From NCBI GenBank assembly GCA_038744785.1, contig JBCDLX010000019.1, forward strand, positions 45,895-109,894: DNA of 64,000 nucleotides, given 5' to 3'. Position 1 is the first letter of the stretch. Every line of letters begins with the position of its first letter. Under the pieces are notes generated by a model. It worked only from the letters and a program-made list of their open reading frames with translations. It was not told where the DNA came from and did not search any database. The position numbers and the translations under genes are program-made. This DNA is from Ovoidimarina sp038744785 (GTDB lineage Bacteria > Pseudomonadota > Alphaproteobacteria > Rhodobacterales > Rhodobacteraceae). Shown piece by piece: positions 9,267-18,331 of this stretch.

Positions 9267-10486
9267 CACTGGCCAAACCGCTTCTTGCGCGCCGCCAAGA
9301 GCTTAAGCCGGAGCGCGTTTAATTGAATGAAACCGGCGGCATCCTTTTGGTCATACGCACCTGCATCATCTTCGAACGTGACATGAGCCTCGGAATAAAG
9401 CGAATGCTCGGACCACCGGCCCACCGTACGCACCGATCCCTTGTACAGCTTTAGCCGCACCGTCCCGGTGACATGGTCCTGGCTTTTGTCGATCGCGGCC
9501 TGCAGCATCTCGCGTTCCGGGGAAAACCAGAAGCCGTTGTAGATCAATTCGGCATACCGCGGCATCAACTCGTCCTTCAGATGCGCCGCACCACGGTCAA
9601 GCGTGATTTGCTCGATGCCGCGATGCGCCTCGAGAAGGATAGTGCCGCCGGGTGTTTCGTAAATGCCGCGGGACTTCATTCCGACGAATCGACCTTCAAC
9701 CAGGTCCAGTCGGCCGATGCCATGCTTACCACCGAGTTCGTTTAGCCGTGTCAGAATCGCCGCGGGTGTCAGCGTCTCTCCATCAATCGAAACCGCATCG
9801 CCCCCTTCGAACCCGATTTCGATGAACTCCGCTGTATCCGGTGCATCCTCGGGATGAACCGTGCGCTGATAAACATAGTCGGGCGCTTCTTCCGCGGGGT
9901 CTTCCAGAACTTTGCCTTCGGACGACGTATGCAAAAGATTCGCGTCCACCGAAAAAGGGGCTTCGCCGCGTTTGTCCTTGGCAATCGGGATCTGATGCGC
10001 TTCGGCGAATTCGATCAGCTTGGTGCGAGACGATAGATCCCATTCCCGCCAGGGTGCGATGACCTTGATATCAGGGTTCAGGGCATAGGCTGACAATTCG
10101 AACCGAACCTGGTCATTGCCTTTGCCGGTGGCCCCGTGTGCCACTGCGTCTGCGCCGGTCTCTGCCGCAATTTCGATCAAGCGCTTGGAGATCAGCGGGC
10201 GCGCGATAGACGTTCCCAACAGGTAGAGTCCTTCGTAAACCGCGTTGGCCCGGAACATGGGGAACACAAAGTCACGCACGAACTCTTCGCGCACATCCTC
10301 GATATAGATCTCGGATGCGCCCATCATCTCGGCCTTCTTGCGGGCGGGTTCCAGCTCTTCTCCCTGGCCGAGGTCGGCGGTGAACGTCACCACGTCACAG
10401 CCGTATTCGGTTTGCAGCCATTTCAGGATGATCGAGGTGTCGAGACCGCCGGAATAGGCAAGAACGACTTTCTTCGGAGCGGACAT
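9266..10486 (-). CDS. argG: argininosuccinate synthase ArgG
   Basis: Joins citrulline and aspartate with ATP to make argininosuccinate, the penultimate step of arginine synthesis. 406 residues, standard length. The N-terminal PP-loop AYSGGLDTS lies at about residues 10-18. Other conserved segments visible are ATGKGNDQVRFE near 119 and RGIYETPGG near 274. The first gene of a two-gene unit with the DUF1810 gene. argJ, another arginine gene, lies at 36-37 kb, so the pathway is dispersed. Confidence 0.97.
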   Translation of the reverse strand: MSAPKKVVLAYSGGLDTSIILKWLQTEYGCDVVTFTADLGQGEELEPARKKAEMMGASEIYIEDVREEFVRDFVFPMFRANAVYEGLYLLGTSIARPLISKRLIEIAAETGADAVAHGATGKGNDQVRFELSAYALNPDIKVIAPWREWDLSSRTKLIEFAEAHQIPIAKDKRGEAPFSVDANLLHTSSEGKVLEDPAEEAPDYVYQRTVHPEDAPDTAEFIEIGFEGGDAVSIDGETLTPAAILTRLNELGGKHGIGRLDLVEGRFVGMKSRGIYETPGGTILLEAHRGIEQITLDRGAAHLKDELMPRYAELIYNGFWFSPEREMLQAAIDKSQDHVTGTVRLKLYKGSVRTVGRWSEHSLYSEAHVTFEDDAGAYDQKDAAGFIQLNALRLKLLAARKKRFGQ

Positions 10487-10654
10487 TCTGAACCCTCGGC
10501 ATTTCGGTCGCCAGCGCCCTTACAGCAGGGGCGCGGAGGGGGCAAGGGTTGCAACGGTTGAAGCGAAGAGGTCGGTGAACCGCTTCATTGGGGCTGGCCC
10601 ATCGGGGAAGTTTCTGGGCAGATGAACGCGGTAACGGAACGAAAGGGCCGGATC

Positions 10655-11902
10655 ATGAGCGAAGCGGGCTTCGCAGAGCGGGCCGAAGCGGCGGTGCGGG
10701 AAATGCGGACACTGTTTGGGCCGACGCCGTGCGTTCGAAACGATTTCCTGTCCAGACGCTACGGAGCCGATATCTGGCTTAAGCGTGAAGATCTAAGCCC
10801 GGTCAGGTCATACAAGATCCGCGGTGCCTTCAACGCAATGCGCAAGGCGATTGCCTCCGGGGCGGGGTCGTTCGTTTGCGCAAGTGCGGGCAACCACGCG
10901 CAGGGCGTCGCCTTTGCAGCGCGCCATTTCGGGGTGCCCGCCACGATCTTTATGCCTGTCACGACACCGGGACAAAAGATAGATAAGACAAAGGTCTTTG
11001 GCGCGGACGCCATCGATGTTCGCCTGACGGGCGACTATTTCGACGACACGCTTGCGGCGGCTCAGGCGTTTGTTGCCGACGGTGAGGCGCATTTCCTTTC
11101 GCCCTTCGACGACGCGGATGTGATTGAGGGCCAGGCGTCCGTGGCCCTTGAAATTCTTCAGCAGATGGCCGGTGCGCCCGATATATTCGTTCTGCCCGTG
11201 GGCGGGGGTGGCCTATCTTCGGGGATGCGGCGGCTCTTGCGCGACCGGGCATCGGGGGTACGCATGATTCTTGCGGAACCCGCTGGCGGGGCAAGCTTAA
11301 AGGCTGCGCTGGTCGCCGGGCATCCGGTATCGCTTGATCGGGTCGACACGTTTGTCGATGGCGCCGCCGTCGCACAGATCGGTGCACTCACCTTCAAAAT
11401 ATTGGAAGATGTCCCTTTGCGCGACGTCGTTTCGGTCGCCGAGGACAGGATTTGCACCACAATCCTGGAAATGCTGAATCATGAGGGCCTTGTTCTGGAG
11501 CCAGCGGGCGCACTACCGGTAGATGCGCTGAAGGATATACGCGACGAGCTTCGGGGAAAACGTGTGGTGGTCGTCACCTCGGGTGGCAACTTTGACTTCG
11601 AACGTCTGCCCGAAGTGAAAGAACGCGCCCAGCGCGCCGCAGGGGTAAAGAAATACTTCATTCTCCGGATGCCCCAGCGCCCCGGTGCCCTGCGCGACTT
11701 CCTTGAGCTCCTTGGTCCCAACGACGACATCGCACGGTTCGAGTACCTGAAGAAGTCCGCTCGAAATTTCGGAACCGTGCTGATCGGGATCGAGACAGAC
11801 GCGCCAGAGAATTTCGTGCGGCTCGAGTCCGCACTTCGGGACGGGGGATTTACCTATCAGGACATCACAGCCGACGAAACGCTGGCAGAATTTGTGATCT
11901 AA
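10655..11902 (+). CDS. ilvA: threonine ammonia-lyase IlvA
   Basis: PLP enzyme converting threonine to 2-oxobutanoate and ammonia, the first step to isoleucine. 415 residues from the ATG at 10655; an in-frame ATG at 10622 would add 11 residues, but GAAAGG sits well before 10655 and family members begin close to this point. The PLP lysine is in SYKIRGAF near residue 50, the Gly-rich phosphate loop is PVGGGGLSSG near 182, and one ACT-like regulatory domain occupies about 332-415 (KKYFILRMPQRPGALR), giving the single-ACT form. Confidence 0.93.
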   Translation: MSEAGFAERAEAAVREMRTLFGPTPCVRNDFLSRRYGADIWLKREDLSPVRSYKIRGAFNAMRKAIASGAGSFVCASAGNHAQGVAFAARHFGVPATIFMPVTTPGQKIDKTKVFGADAIDVRLTGDYFDDTLAAAQAFVADGEAHFLSPFDDADVIEGQASVALEILQQMAGAPDIFVLPVGGGGLSSGMRRLLRDRASGVRMILAEPAGGASLKAALVAGHPVSLDRVDTFVDGAAVAQIGALTFKILEDVPLRDVVSVAEDRICTTILEMLNHEGLVLEPAGALPVDALKDIRDELRGKRVVVVTSGGNFDFERLPEVKERAQRAAGVKKYFILRMPQRPGALRDFLELLGPNDDIARFEYLKKSARNFGTVLIGIETDAPENFVRLESALRDGGFTYQDITADETLAEFVI

Positions 11903-11905
11903 CGT

Positions 11906-12868
11906 CTAGGCCGCAAGCCCCTTCGATCCCATGCCTAGGAATTTCAGCCGCCGCGATTTTACTAGCTTGTCGCCTTCGGTGTCCTCAAGCTCGCGCAGCA
12001 TAACACCGATTGCGGCGCCGACCGATCCGATCGTCGCTGCACGGTCTCGCTGCGCCCCGCCCATGGGCTCATCGATGATCCGGTCGATCACGCCAAGCGC
12101 CCTTAGATCTTGTGCGGTCAGACGCAAGGCTTCAGCAGCCTCGCGCATCTTTTCCGCGTTCTTCCACAGGATTGATGCGCACCCCTCTGGGCTGATGACA
12201 GAGTAGACCGAGTGTTCAAGCATCGCGACCCGGTTCGCGGTGGCAAAAGCGACCGCCCCGCCGGACCCACCCTCGCCAACGATCACGCTGATCAGCGGCA
12301 CGCGGACCTTCAGGCACATCTCGGTCGCGCGCGCGATCGCTTCGGATTGCCCGCGCTCTTCAGCACCCTTGCCCGGATAGGCACCAGGCGTGTCCACCAG
12401 CGTGATCACCGGGACGCCAAACCGATCCGCCAGATCCATCAGCCGGATCGCCTTCCGATAGCCTTCCGGGCGCGCCATGCCGAAATTTCGTTCGATCCGG
12501 CTTTTTGTGTTGTTGCCCTTTTCGTGTCCGATCACCACAACCGGCTGGTCGTCAAAACGCGCAAGGCCCCCCATCACGGCGTGGTCATCGGCAAAATTCC
12601 GGTCGCCGGCCAAGGGCGTGTATTCAGTAAACAGCGCGTCGATGTAGTCGATGCAATGCGGCCGATCGGGGTGGCGCGCGATCTGGCACTTTTGCCATGC
12701 CGAGAGGTTCTTGTAGAGATCCTCAAGCATCGTGCCCGCCTTGGCGTCAAGGGCTGCGGCCTCTTTCTCGACGTCCATACCCTCGCCGGATCGGGCCAGC
12801 GCGCGCAGTTCTTCGGCCTTGCCTTCGATCTCGGCAAGCGGCTTCTCAAATTCCAGATAATGCGTCAT
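11906..12868 (-). CDS. accA: acetyl-CoA carboxylase carboxyltransferase subunit alpha
   Basis: Alpha half of the carboxyltransferase that, with AccD, moves CO2 from carboxybiotin to acetyl-CoA to give malonyl-CoA for fatty acid synthesis. 320 residues from the ATG at 12868. The THYLEFEKPLAEIEGK N-terminus and the VTLVDTPGAYPG motif near residue 150, followed by GEGGSGGA near 200, are characteristic. An ATG two codons upstream (12874) is also in frame. It converges on ilvA with a 3-base gap. Confidence 0.96.
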   Translation of the reverse strand: MTHYLEFEKPLAEIEGKAEELRALARSGEGMDVEKEAAALDAKAGTMLEDLYKNLSAWQKCQIARHPDRPHCIDYIDALFTEYTPLAGDRNFADDHAVMGGLARFDDQPVVVIGHEKGNNTKSRIERNFGMARPEGYRKAIRLMDLADRFGVPVITLVDTPGAYPGKGAEERGQSEAIARATEMCLKVRVPLISVIVGEGGSGGAVAFATANRVAMLEHSVYSVISPEGCASILWKNAEKMREAAEALRLTAQDLRALGVIDRIIDEPMGGAQRDRAATIGSVGAAIGVMLRELEDTEGDKLVKSRRLKFLGMGSKGLAA

Positions 12869-12933
12869 CGCCACCTTCCCTTGCGGTCCCGCCTATATGT
12901 CGTCATGACGGGGCCGTTGCAACTCTGTGCGGA

Positions 12934-14058
12934 ATGGCGATGACGGCAGATCGGGAGCTTGTGAAGCGTCTTTGGTGGGCTGGAATCCGTGCGGTCCGCG
13001 GTGAAGAGGCGGTTAGAGCTGCACTGACGAAAGCACCGATTGAGATGCCTGATGCAATCGTATCGGTTGGGAAGGCGGCTGCTAGCATGGCCAAGGCTGC
13101 CGTCAGTGCATTCGGGCCAGAGGTGCCGTGTCTGGTGCTGACGAAGTACGACCATGCATCCCAAGCCAGTTTGCCGGATCATGTCGAGGTGATCGAAAGC
13201 GCCCACCCGGTACCCGATGATCAAAGCCTGCGCGCCGGGCAACGTCTGTTGCAGGTCGTTTCAAGGATGGAAAAGGACGCCCATCTGTTGCTGTTGGTGT
13301 CTGGCGGCGCTTCGGCATTGGTCGAAGTTCCAGTGGATGGCTGGGATCTGGACAAACTGGCCGCCGAGAACGCTCGACTTCTTGCTGCGGGATTGGACAT
13401 TCACGCGATGAACGAACGGCGCAGGGCGCTGTCGCGGATCAAAGGGGGGCGGCTTCTGTCCGAATTCTCTGGGCGGCGTGTCACGACCTTCGCCATCTCG
13501 GATGTCGAGGGCGACGACCTTGACGTGATCGGGTCGGGGATTGGGGCGGCCCCCGAGACCCACAAATTTCTGCATGATGCCCGGATTGTGGCGTCGAATG
13601 CGATTGCGCGCGCGGCGGTGGCCGAAGCTGCAGCAGCAGAAGGCTTGACCGTCCTGGCTTCGGATGAAGTGCTGTATGCTGACATAACCGAGGCTGCGGA
13701 CCGGATCGCCGGGACGCTTGACGGGACTCCCGGGCTGTCGATTTTCGGCGGCGAGCCGACGACAGTACTACCGGAAAACCCGGGCGAAGGCGGACGGAAC
13801 CAGGCACTTGCCCTGACGCTTGCCGGTCGGGTCGCCAGCCGGTCGGGGTTAACCGCGCTCGTGGCCGGAACCGACGGATCGGACGGGCCGACGACAGCCG
13901 CAGGCGGGATGGTCGACGGCGGGACATGGGGCGCCGGAGCGGCAGACAGTCTGCGGCGCGCCGATAGCGGCACCTACCTTGTGGGGCGGGATGATCTTTT
14001 TGTCAGCGGACCTACGGGCACGAACGTGATGGATCTTGCGCTGGTCCTGCAGCGCTAG
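12934..14058 (+). CDS. glycerate 2-kinase family protein (DUF4147)
   Basis: 374 residues from the ATG at 12934 (a second ATG two codons on, at 12940, is equally plausible). It matches the MOFRL/DUF4147 glycerate kinase family, which phosphorylates glycerate, giving 2-phosphoglycerate, in serine-cycle and glyoxylate metabolism. Seen: SVGKAAASMAKA near 47, the LLLVSGGASALVEVP motif near 114, SRIKGGRLL near 163, FGGEPTTVL near 270 and the acidic AGTDGSDGPTTAAGG near 311. Some relatives were once named hydroxypyruvate reductase (ttuD). It diverges from accA by 65 bases, and its stop interlocks with the next gene's stop (CTAG). Confidence 0.85.
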   Translation: MAMTADRELVKRLWWAGIRAVRGEEAVRAALTKAPIEMPDAIVSVGKAAASMAKAAVSAFGPEVPCLVLTKYDHASQASLPDHVEVIESAHPVPDDQSLRAGQRLLQVVSRMEKDAHLLLLVSGGASALVEVPVDGWDLDKLAAENARLLAAGLDIHAMNERRRALSRIKGGRLLSEFSGRRVTTFAISDVEGDDLDVIGSGIGAAPETHKFLHDARIVASNAIARAAVAEAAAAEGLTVLASDEVLYADITEAADRIAGTLDGTPGLSIFGGEPTTVLPENPGEGGRNQALALTLAGRVASRSGLTALVAGTDGSDGPTTAAGGMVDGGTWGAGAADSLRRADSGTYLVGRDDLFVSGPTGTNVMDLALVLQR

Positions 14059-14318
14059 TCCGGCGCGACGCCCAAGACGAAATCGCGCACCTTCGCTTCC
14101 GGCATCTCGCACGGTTTCAGAAGCGCGTGCCCTGACGACAGCCGGTACAGGTTCAGACTGACATAGTCATTGCCGCCAAGCTCTTCGGCTTCAAGCTTCT
14201 GGCTTCGGGCAGACCCGACCTGCGCTTTGACGACGCGGTAGCGGCGGCCCCGAAAAGTCGCGCCATAGCCGCCGAACGGAAGCGCGTCAAAGGCGGCAAG
14301 AAACTGCGGATCTGCCAT
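14055..14318 (-). CDS. conserved small hypothetical protein downstream of plsY
   Basis: 87 residues from the ATG at 14318, two bases after the plsY stop, so almost certainly co-transcribed. It is soluble, rich in small and basic residues, with a FRGRRYRVVKAQVGSAR stretch (residues 23-39) and a single Cys near 71. I do not recognise a domain. The basic beta-strand-like centre could bind nucleic acid or phosphate, but that is only a guess. Confidence 0.65.
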   Translation of the reverse strand: MADPQFLAAFDALPFGGYGATFRGRRYRVVKAQVGSARSQKLEAEELGGNDYVSLNLYRLSSGHALLKPCEMPEAKVRDFVLGVAPD

Positions 14319-14320
14319 GT

Positions 14321-14929
14321 CTACTTGCTCGCTCCGATCCGGGGCTCTGTTCCCGCCAGAAGCCGTCCGATATTGTCGCTGTGGCGGATGAACACCAGCG
14401 CTGTTAGGCCGAGGATCAGAACGACGCCGTCGGCGTAGCCCGCGACCAAAGCCCAGACGGGTGCTGCCGCGGCACAGACAAGCGCCGACAAAGACGAGAT
14501 CCTGAATAGCCCCGCTGTCACGGCCCATGTGGCACAGGTCAAAAGGCCCACAGGCCAGGCCAGCGCCAGCAGCGTGCCAAGAAACGTGGCAACCCCCTTG
14601 CCACCTTTGAAGCCAAGCCACACAGGAAACAGATGGCCCAGGAACGCCGCACCGCCGGCGATCTGCGCGGCGTCTTCGCCCAAAATCGCCCGGGTGGTCA
14701 GGACCGCCGCCCCGCCTTTGCCCGCATCCAGAATAAGCGTTGCGAGCGCGGCGGGCTTGTTCCCGGTACGCAGGACGTTGGTCGCTCCGATATTGCCCGA
14801 CCCGATCTGACGAAGATCGCCAAGCCCCATTATGCGGGTTATGACCACGCCAAAGGGAACTGACCCGAGAAGGTATGCCAGAAGGGCGGCCAACATCAGG
14901 GCCGGAACGGCGGTTTCAATCGGCGGCAC
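14321..14929 (-). CDS. plsY: acyl phosphate:glycerol-3-phosphate acyltransferase PlsY
   Basis: Inner-membrane enzyme that moves the acyl group from acyl-phosphate to glycerol-3-phosphate, making lysophosphatidic acid. 202 residues, about five membrane segments. The three cytoplasmic motifs are visible: GSVPFG near 22 with SGNIGATNVLR near 44 (motif 1), GHLFPVWLGFKGGKGVAT near 97 (motif 2), and RHSDNIGRLL near 183 (motif 3). The window also carries a PlsB-like acyltransferase at 48.4 kb. Confidence 0.95.
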   Translation of the reverse strand: MPPIETAVPALMLAALLAYLLGSVPFGVVITRIMGLGDLRQIGSGNIGATNVLRTGNKPAALATLILDAGKGGAAVLTTRAILGEDAAQIAGGAAFLGHLFPVWLGFKGGKGVATFLGTLLALAWPVGLLTCATWAVTAGLFRISSLSALVCAAAAPVWALVAGYADGVVLILGLTALVFIRHSDNIGRLLAGTEPRIGASK

Positions 14930-15006
14930 TTGGCGCTCCGGTTTCTTCCATTCCTAGATGCAGTCTTTGCCGGAAGCAGACGGCTTGGCAACAGGGCATG
15001 TTGCGG

Positions 15007-15462
15007 TCAGCGCAAGTCTATCACCAAACGGGGAATGTTGCGTCCGGGGATAGAACCAGAAGGTACGGCTCCAGCCGGTCTTGCACCCATCCTCGAGTAA
15101 AACGCTACAGCGCCGGGATCGGCCTCGATCACCATCTCGCGTGCTCCCACGTTTCGGGCCGTCTGTGTCGCCCAGCCCATCAATGTGCGCCCAAGTCCAA
15201 GTCCCATTGCAACCGGATCAACGAAGAGCTTATCGAGATGCGCAGTCTCGCCTTCGAAACTGACCAAAGCGATCGCCTGAACGCGACCAATCGGGCCGAT
15301 TACGGCAATGGGGTCGCTTCCGACCCGATCCTTGGTCAGGGTTAACTCCGCACGACACTGCTGCATGAAATTGGCATCATATCCCCAATGTGCCTTGGAC
15401 CGCATGCAAAGAGCAGAGAGATCGGGAAACTCCGAAGGCTCGGGGCACCGTATCTCGGTCAC
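15007..15462 (-). CDS. GNAT family N-acetyltransferase
   Basis: 151 residues from a GTG at 15462 that overlaps the pyrC stop as GTGA. The acetyl-CoA-binding motif is MGLGLGRTLMGWA near residues 91-103 (Q/R-x-x-G-x-G/A type), preceded by LDKLFVDP, and the C-terminal AVAFYSRMGA is the usual beta6-alpha4 segment. The substrate is unknown. The position at the end of the pyrB-ORF-pyrC unit suggests co-transcription rather than a role in pyrimidine synthesis. Confidence 0.85.
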   Translation of the reverse strand: MTEIRCPEPSEFPDLSALCMRSKAHWGYDANFMQQCRAELTLTKDRVGSDPIAVIGPIGRVQAIALVSFEGETAHLDKLFVDPVAMGLGLGRTLMGWATQTARNVGAREMVIEADPGAVAFYSRMGARPAGAVPSGSIPGRNIPRLVIDLR

Positions 15463-16727
15463 CCAAACACCCGCTCGCCTGCAACCCAAGTGCCGCGAAC
15501 CCGGCCCTGCAGTCGGGCCCCGTCGAATGGCGTGTTCTTGGATTTCGAGTGCAGATCGTACCGGTTCAAGACGAAGGGCGCGTCCGGATCGAACAGCACC
15601 AGATCCGCCGGGGCGCCTGGCGCCAGCCGCCCCGATGAAAGCTCAAGCCTGCGCGCCGGGTTCAGCGCAATTGCCCGGAACAACCCGGACAGACCGATTT
15701 GCCCGGCATGGTAAAGCCGCAGCGCAGCTGGAAGAAATGTTTCTAGAGCCACCGCGCCCGAAGCCGCTTCCTCAAACGGCAGGCGCTTCGATTCCTCATC
15801 TTGCGGCGTGTGCATCGACGAAATCACATCAATCAGTCCCGATGCCACAGCCTCGACACAGGCAAGCCGATCCTCTTCTGACCGAAGTGGTGGCTTCACT
15901 TTAAAGAAGGTGCGGTAGTCGCCCACATCAAGCTCGTTGAGCGTCAGGTGGTGGATCGAGACGCCCGCCGTGACGTCAAGTCTTGCGTCCTTCGCGCGGG
16001 ACAGGCGTCGCAGCGCACGCGCGGTGGTGATCTGATCGGCGTGGTAGCGGGCCCCCGTCATCTCGACGACCCCAAGGTCCCGGTCAAAGCCAATCCGTTC
16101 GGCCATCGGCGAAACGGCAGGCAGCCCTTTAAGCGAGGCGAACTTGCCTGACGTCGCCGCAGCGCCCACCGAAAGCCCCGGGTCCTGCGGGTGCCCGATT
16201 ACGAGCGCGTCCAGTGATCGGGCATAGCTCAGGCAGCGAGAGAACACCTTGGTGTCGGTCACGACATGGTCGGCATCGGTGAACGCGACGGCGCCGGCAT
16301 CTTTAAGAAACCCGATCTCGACCATCTCGCGTCCGGCCCGTCCTTTGGTCAGGGCGGCCATTGGCAAAACGCGCACGGGCGAATCCAGGTTTGCCCGCCG
16401 AGTTACAAACTCCAACGTTTCGGGCGTGTCTATGGCAGGCAAGGTATCCGGCCGTGTTACGATCGTGGTCACGCCGCCAGCCGCCGCTGCGAGGCCGGCA
16501 GACCTAAAGCTCTCCTTATGGCGCTCTCCCGGCTCAGAGATTTTCACGCCCAGATCAACAATCCCGGGCGCAAGACATAACCCCTGGCAGTCGATCACAT
16601 CTGCGTCTGGGGGATTCAGACCCTGACTGATCGCCGCGATCATCTGGCCTTCGACCAGAAGGTCGCCCGAGTTCTCTTCGCCCTCGGGGTCGATCAGCAT
16701 TGCGTTCCTGAACAGGGTTCGTGTCAT
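15459..16727 (-). CDS. pyrC: dihydroorotase-like protein (PyrC' type, probably non-catalytic)
   Basis: 422 residues, amidohydrolase fold, class I dihydroorotase family. However, the metal-binding D-x-H-x-H motif reads DLGVKISEPG at 58-67 with Gly60 and Lys62 in place of the two His, and the catalytic TDHAPH motif reads SMHTPQ near 310. The family fold remains (AAAAGGVTT near 79-87, IHHLTL near 265, KPPLRSEEDR near 281). This is the pattern of the inactive PyrC' partner that assembles with PyrB in Pseudomonas-type aspartate transcarbamoylase. An active dihydroorotase should be encoded elsewhere. Confidence 0.85.
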   Translation of the reverse strand: MTRTLFRNAMLIDPEGEENSGDLLVEGQMIAAISQGLNPPDADVIDCQGLCLAPGIVDLGVKISEPGERHKESFRSAGLAAAAGGVTTIVTRPDTLPAIDTPETLEFVTRRANLDSPVRVLPMAALTKGRAGREMVEIGFLKDAGAVAFTDADHVVTDTKVFSRCLSYARSLDALVIGHPQDPGLSVGAAATSGKFASLKGLPAVSPMAERIGFDRDLGVVEMTGARYHADQITTARALRRLSRAKDARLDVTAGVSIHHLTLNELDVGDYRTFFKVKPPLRSEEDRLACVEAVASGLIDVISSMHTPQDEESKRLPFEEAASGAVALETFLPAALRLYHAGQIGLSGLFRAIALNPARRLELSSGRLAPGAPADLVLFDPDAPFVLNRYDLHSKSKNTPFDGARLQGRVRGTWVAGERVFG

Positions 16728-16736
16728 AGGCGCGCC

Positions 16737-17288
16737 CTAACGCGCGATTGCGATCAGCGCCAGCACCAATAAGGCGACGCCCGCAAACGCACTTAGCAGT
16801 CCCCAGGGCGGTTTTGGGCGGGGGCGGGCTGTCGCCTCTTCTTCATGCGTTCCAATCCCGCCCTTGGCGGCTTCCGACTGAATGGGTTCAAATATCCCGG
16901 CGCCAGGGTCTTCCCGGTAGGTTCCAATTAATGTGACCTGGCGGCCGGGCTTCAGGACCTGTTCCTGACTGGCAAAGGCCGTGGACCACATGATCAGAAC
17001 CCGACCCGAAAGCGCATCAAGCCGGGCCCTGTCGCGATTGACCAAAGCCTCGGGCAGCCCCAATCCGTCCACAAGATACGTTGATAGACCCAGCGACTTG
17101 ACGGCCTCGACATCGATGACCTCAAGGTGTTCGTGGTCAAGCGTCGTCGCGCCCAGCGCAGTTTCCAGGAGCCGGTCCGACTTGGCTGTTTCGGTCTCCC
17201 ACACTTTTGCCTCATCCGGCGGCAGATTGATGGCAAAGATTCTTACGGTGCCGTGCTCGGTCGCGGTGATTGGAATTTCGACGCTCAT
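16737..17288 (-). CDS. tail-anchored protein of unknown function between pyrB and pyrC
   Basis: 183 residues. It starts in an ATGA overlap with the pyrB stop and ends 9 bases before pyrC, so it lies inside the pyrimidine operon. The first 135 residues form a soluble, acidic alpha/beta-looking domain (SVEIPITATEHGTVRIFAI start; VTLIGTYREDPG near 120). Then comes a charged, proline-rich linker (EEEATARPRPKPPW) and one C-terminal membrane segment at about 163-182, so the domain would face the cytoplasm. I recall similarly placed ORFs in other Rhodobacteraceae but no assigned function. Confidence 0.75.
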   Translation of the reverse strand: MSVEIPITATEHGTVRIFAINLPPDEAKVWETETAKSDRLLETALGATTLDHEHLEVIDVEAVKSLGLSTYLVDGLGLPEALVNRDRARLDALSGRVLIMWSTAFASQEQVLKPGRQVTLIGTYREDPGAGIFEPIQSEAAKGGIGTHEEEATARPRPKPPWGLLSAFAGVALLVLALIAIAR

Positions 17289-18235
17289 GCCACCACCTCG
17301 CGGGGCCGTGCGCGCATGTTCCGGGCAAGCAGGTCCATCGCCGCCATGCGCACCGCAACCCCCATTTCAACCTGCTCCTGGATGACCGACCGGTTGATGT
17401 CATCGGCAATTGTGCCGTCGATCTCGACGCCGCGGTTCATTGGGCCAGGATGCATCACGATGGCATCCGGCGCGGCGTGCGCAAGTTTCGCGGCGTCGAG
17501 GCCAAAGCGATGGTAGTATTCGCGTTCAGAGGGAATGAACCCGCCATCCATGCGTTCGCGCTGTAGCCGGAGCATCATGACCACATCCGCGTCTTTCAGA
17601 CCCTTGGCCATATCGCCCGTGATTTCGACCCCCCAATCGGCGACGCCTGCAGGCATCAGTGTTGGCGGTCCGACAAGGGTCACACGGTTTTCCATCTTTC
17701 CAAGCAGTAAAATGTTTGACCGCGCGACGCGCGAATGCGCGATGTCACCGCAGATCGCAATGCGAAGCCGGTGCAAGCGGCCCTTCGCGCGTCGGATCGT
17801 CAACGCGTCCAGAAGCGCTTGGGTGGGGTGTTCGTGGCGTCCGTCTCCGGCATTCAGCACCGCGCAGTTCACCTTCTGGGCCAGAAGGTCCACCGCGCCC
17901 GAATGCGGGTGCCGCACGACCAGCAGGTCCGGATGCATGGCATTCAGCGTCAACGCGGTATCGATCAGCGTTTCGCCTTTCTTCACCGAAGACGCGGCCA
18001 TTGTCATGTTCATGACATCGGCGCCCAACCGCTTTCCTGCAATCTCGAAACTTGCCTGGGTGCGCGTCGACGCCTCAAAAAACATATTGATCTGCGTAAG
18101 GCCAGCCAGCGCATCGCTGTGCTTTGCATCTGCCCGGTTCAGCCCGACATAGCTGTCCGCCAAGTCCAGAATGGACAGGATGTCGCTTTGCGTAAGCGGC
18201 TCTATCCCCAAAAGATGCGGCTGGCTGAAGCTCAT
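17285..18235 (-). CDS. pyrB: aspartate carbamoyltransferase catalytic subunit PyrB
   Basis: Joins carbamoyl phosphate and aspartate, the first committed step of pyrimidine synthesis. 316 residues. The carbamoyl-phosphate loop FFEASTRTQASFE lies near 52-64, the VVRHPHSGAVDLL segment near 106, HEHPTQALLD near 133-142, and MHPGPMNRG near 269. It heads the unit pyrB-ORF-pyrC-GNAT. No pyrI regulatory gene is present, consistent with a PyrB/PyrC' complex. 96 bases separate it from the divergent uracil-DNA glycosylase gene. Confidence 0.96.
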   Translation of the reverse strand: MSFSQPHLLGIEPLTQSDILSILDLADSYVGLNRADAKHSDALAGLTQINMFFEASTRTQASFEIAGKRLGADVMNMTMAASSVKKGETLIDTALTLNAMHPDLLVVRHPHSGAVDLLAQKVNCAVLNAGDGRHEHPTQALLDALTIRRAKGRLHRLRIAICGDIAHSRVARSNILLLGKMENRVTLVGPPTLMPAGVADWGVEITGDMAKGLKDADVVMMLRLQRERMDGGFIPSEREYYHRFGLDAAKLAHAAPDAIVMHPGPMNRGVEIDGTIADDINRSVIQEQVEMGVAVRMAAMDLLARNMRARPREVVA

Positions 18236-18331
18236 TGTCTTAAAGTTCTTCGATTTCTTAATCTATATGGAGCGCAACAGCTTGCCACAAGGATTTACCT
18301 CACCGCCGCTTGCACTTACCTTCGCGGCGTC

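Noticed and set aside
17735..18331. upstream extension of the uracil-DNA glycosylase frame
   Set aside because: It runs antisense through pyrB, where codon use is that of the shadow, and the family starts near 18332.
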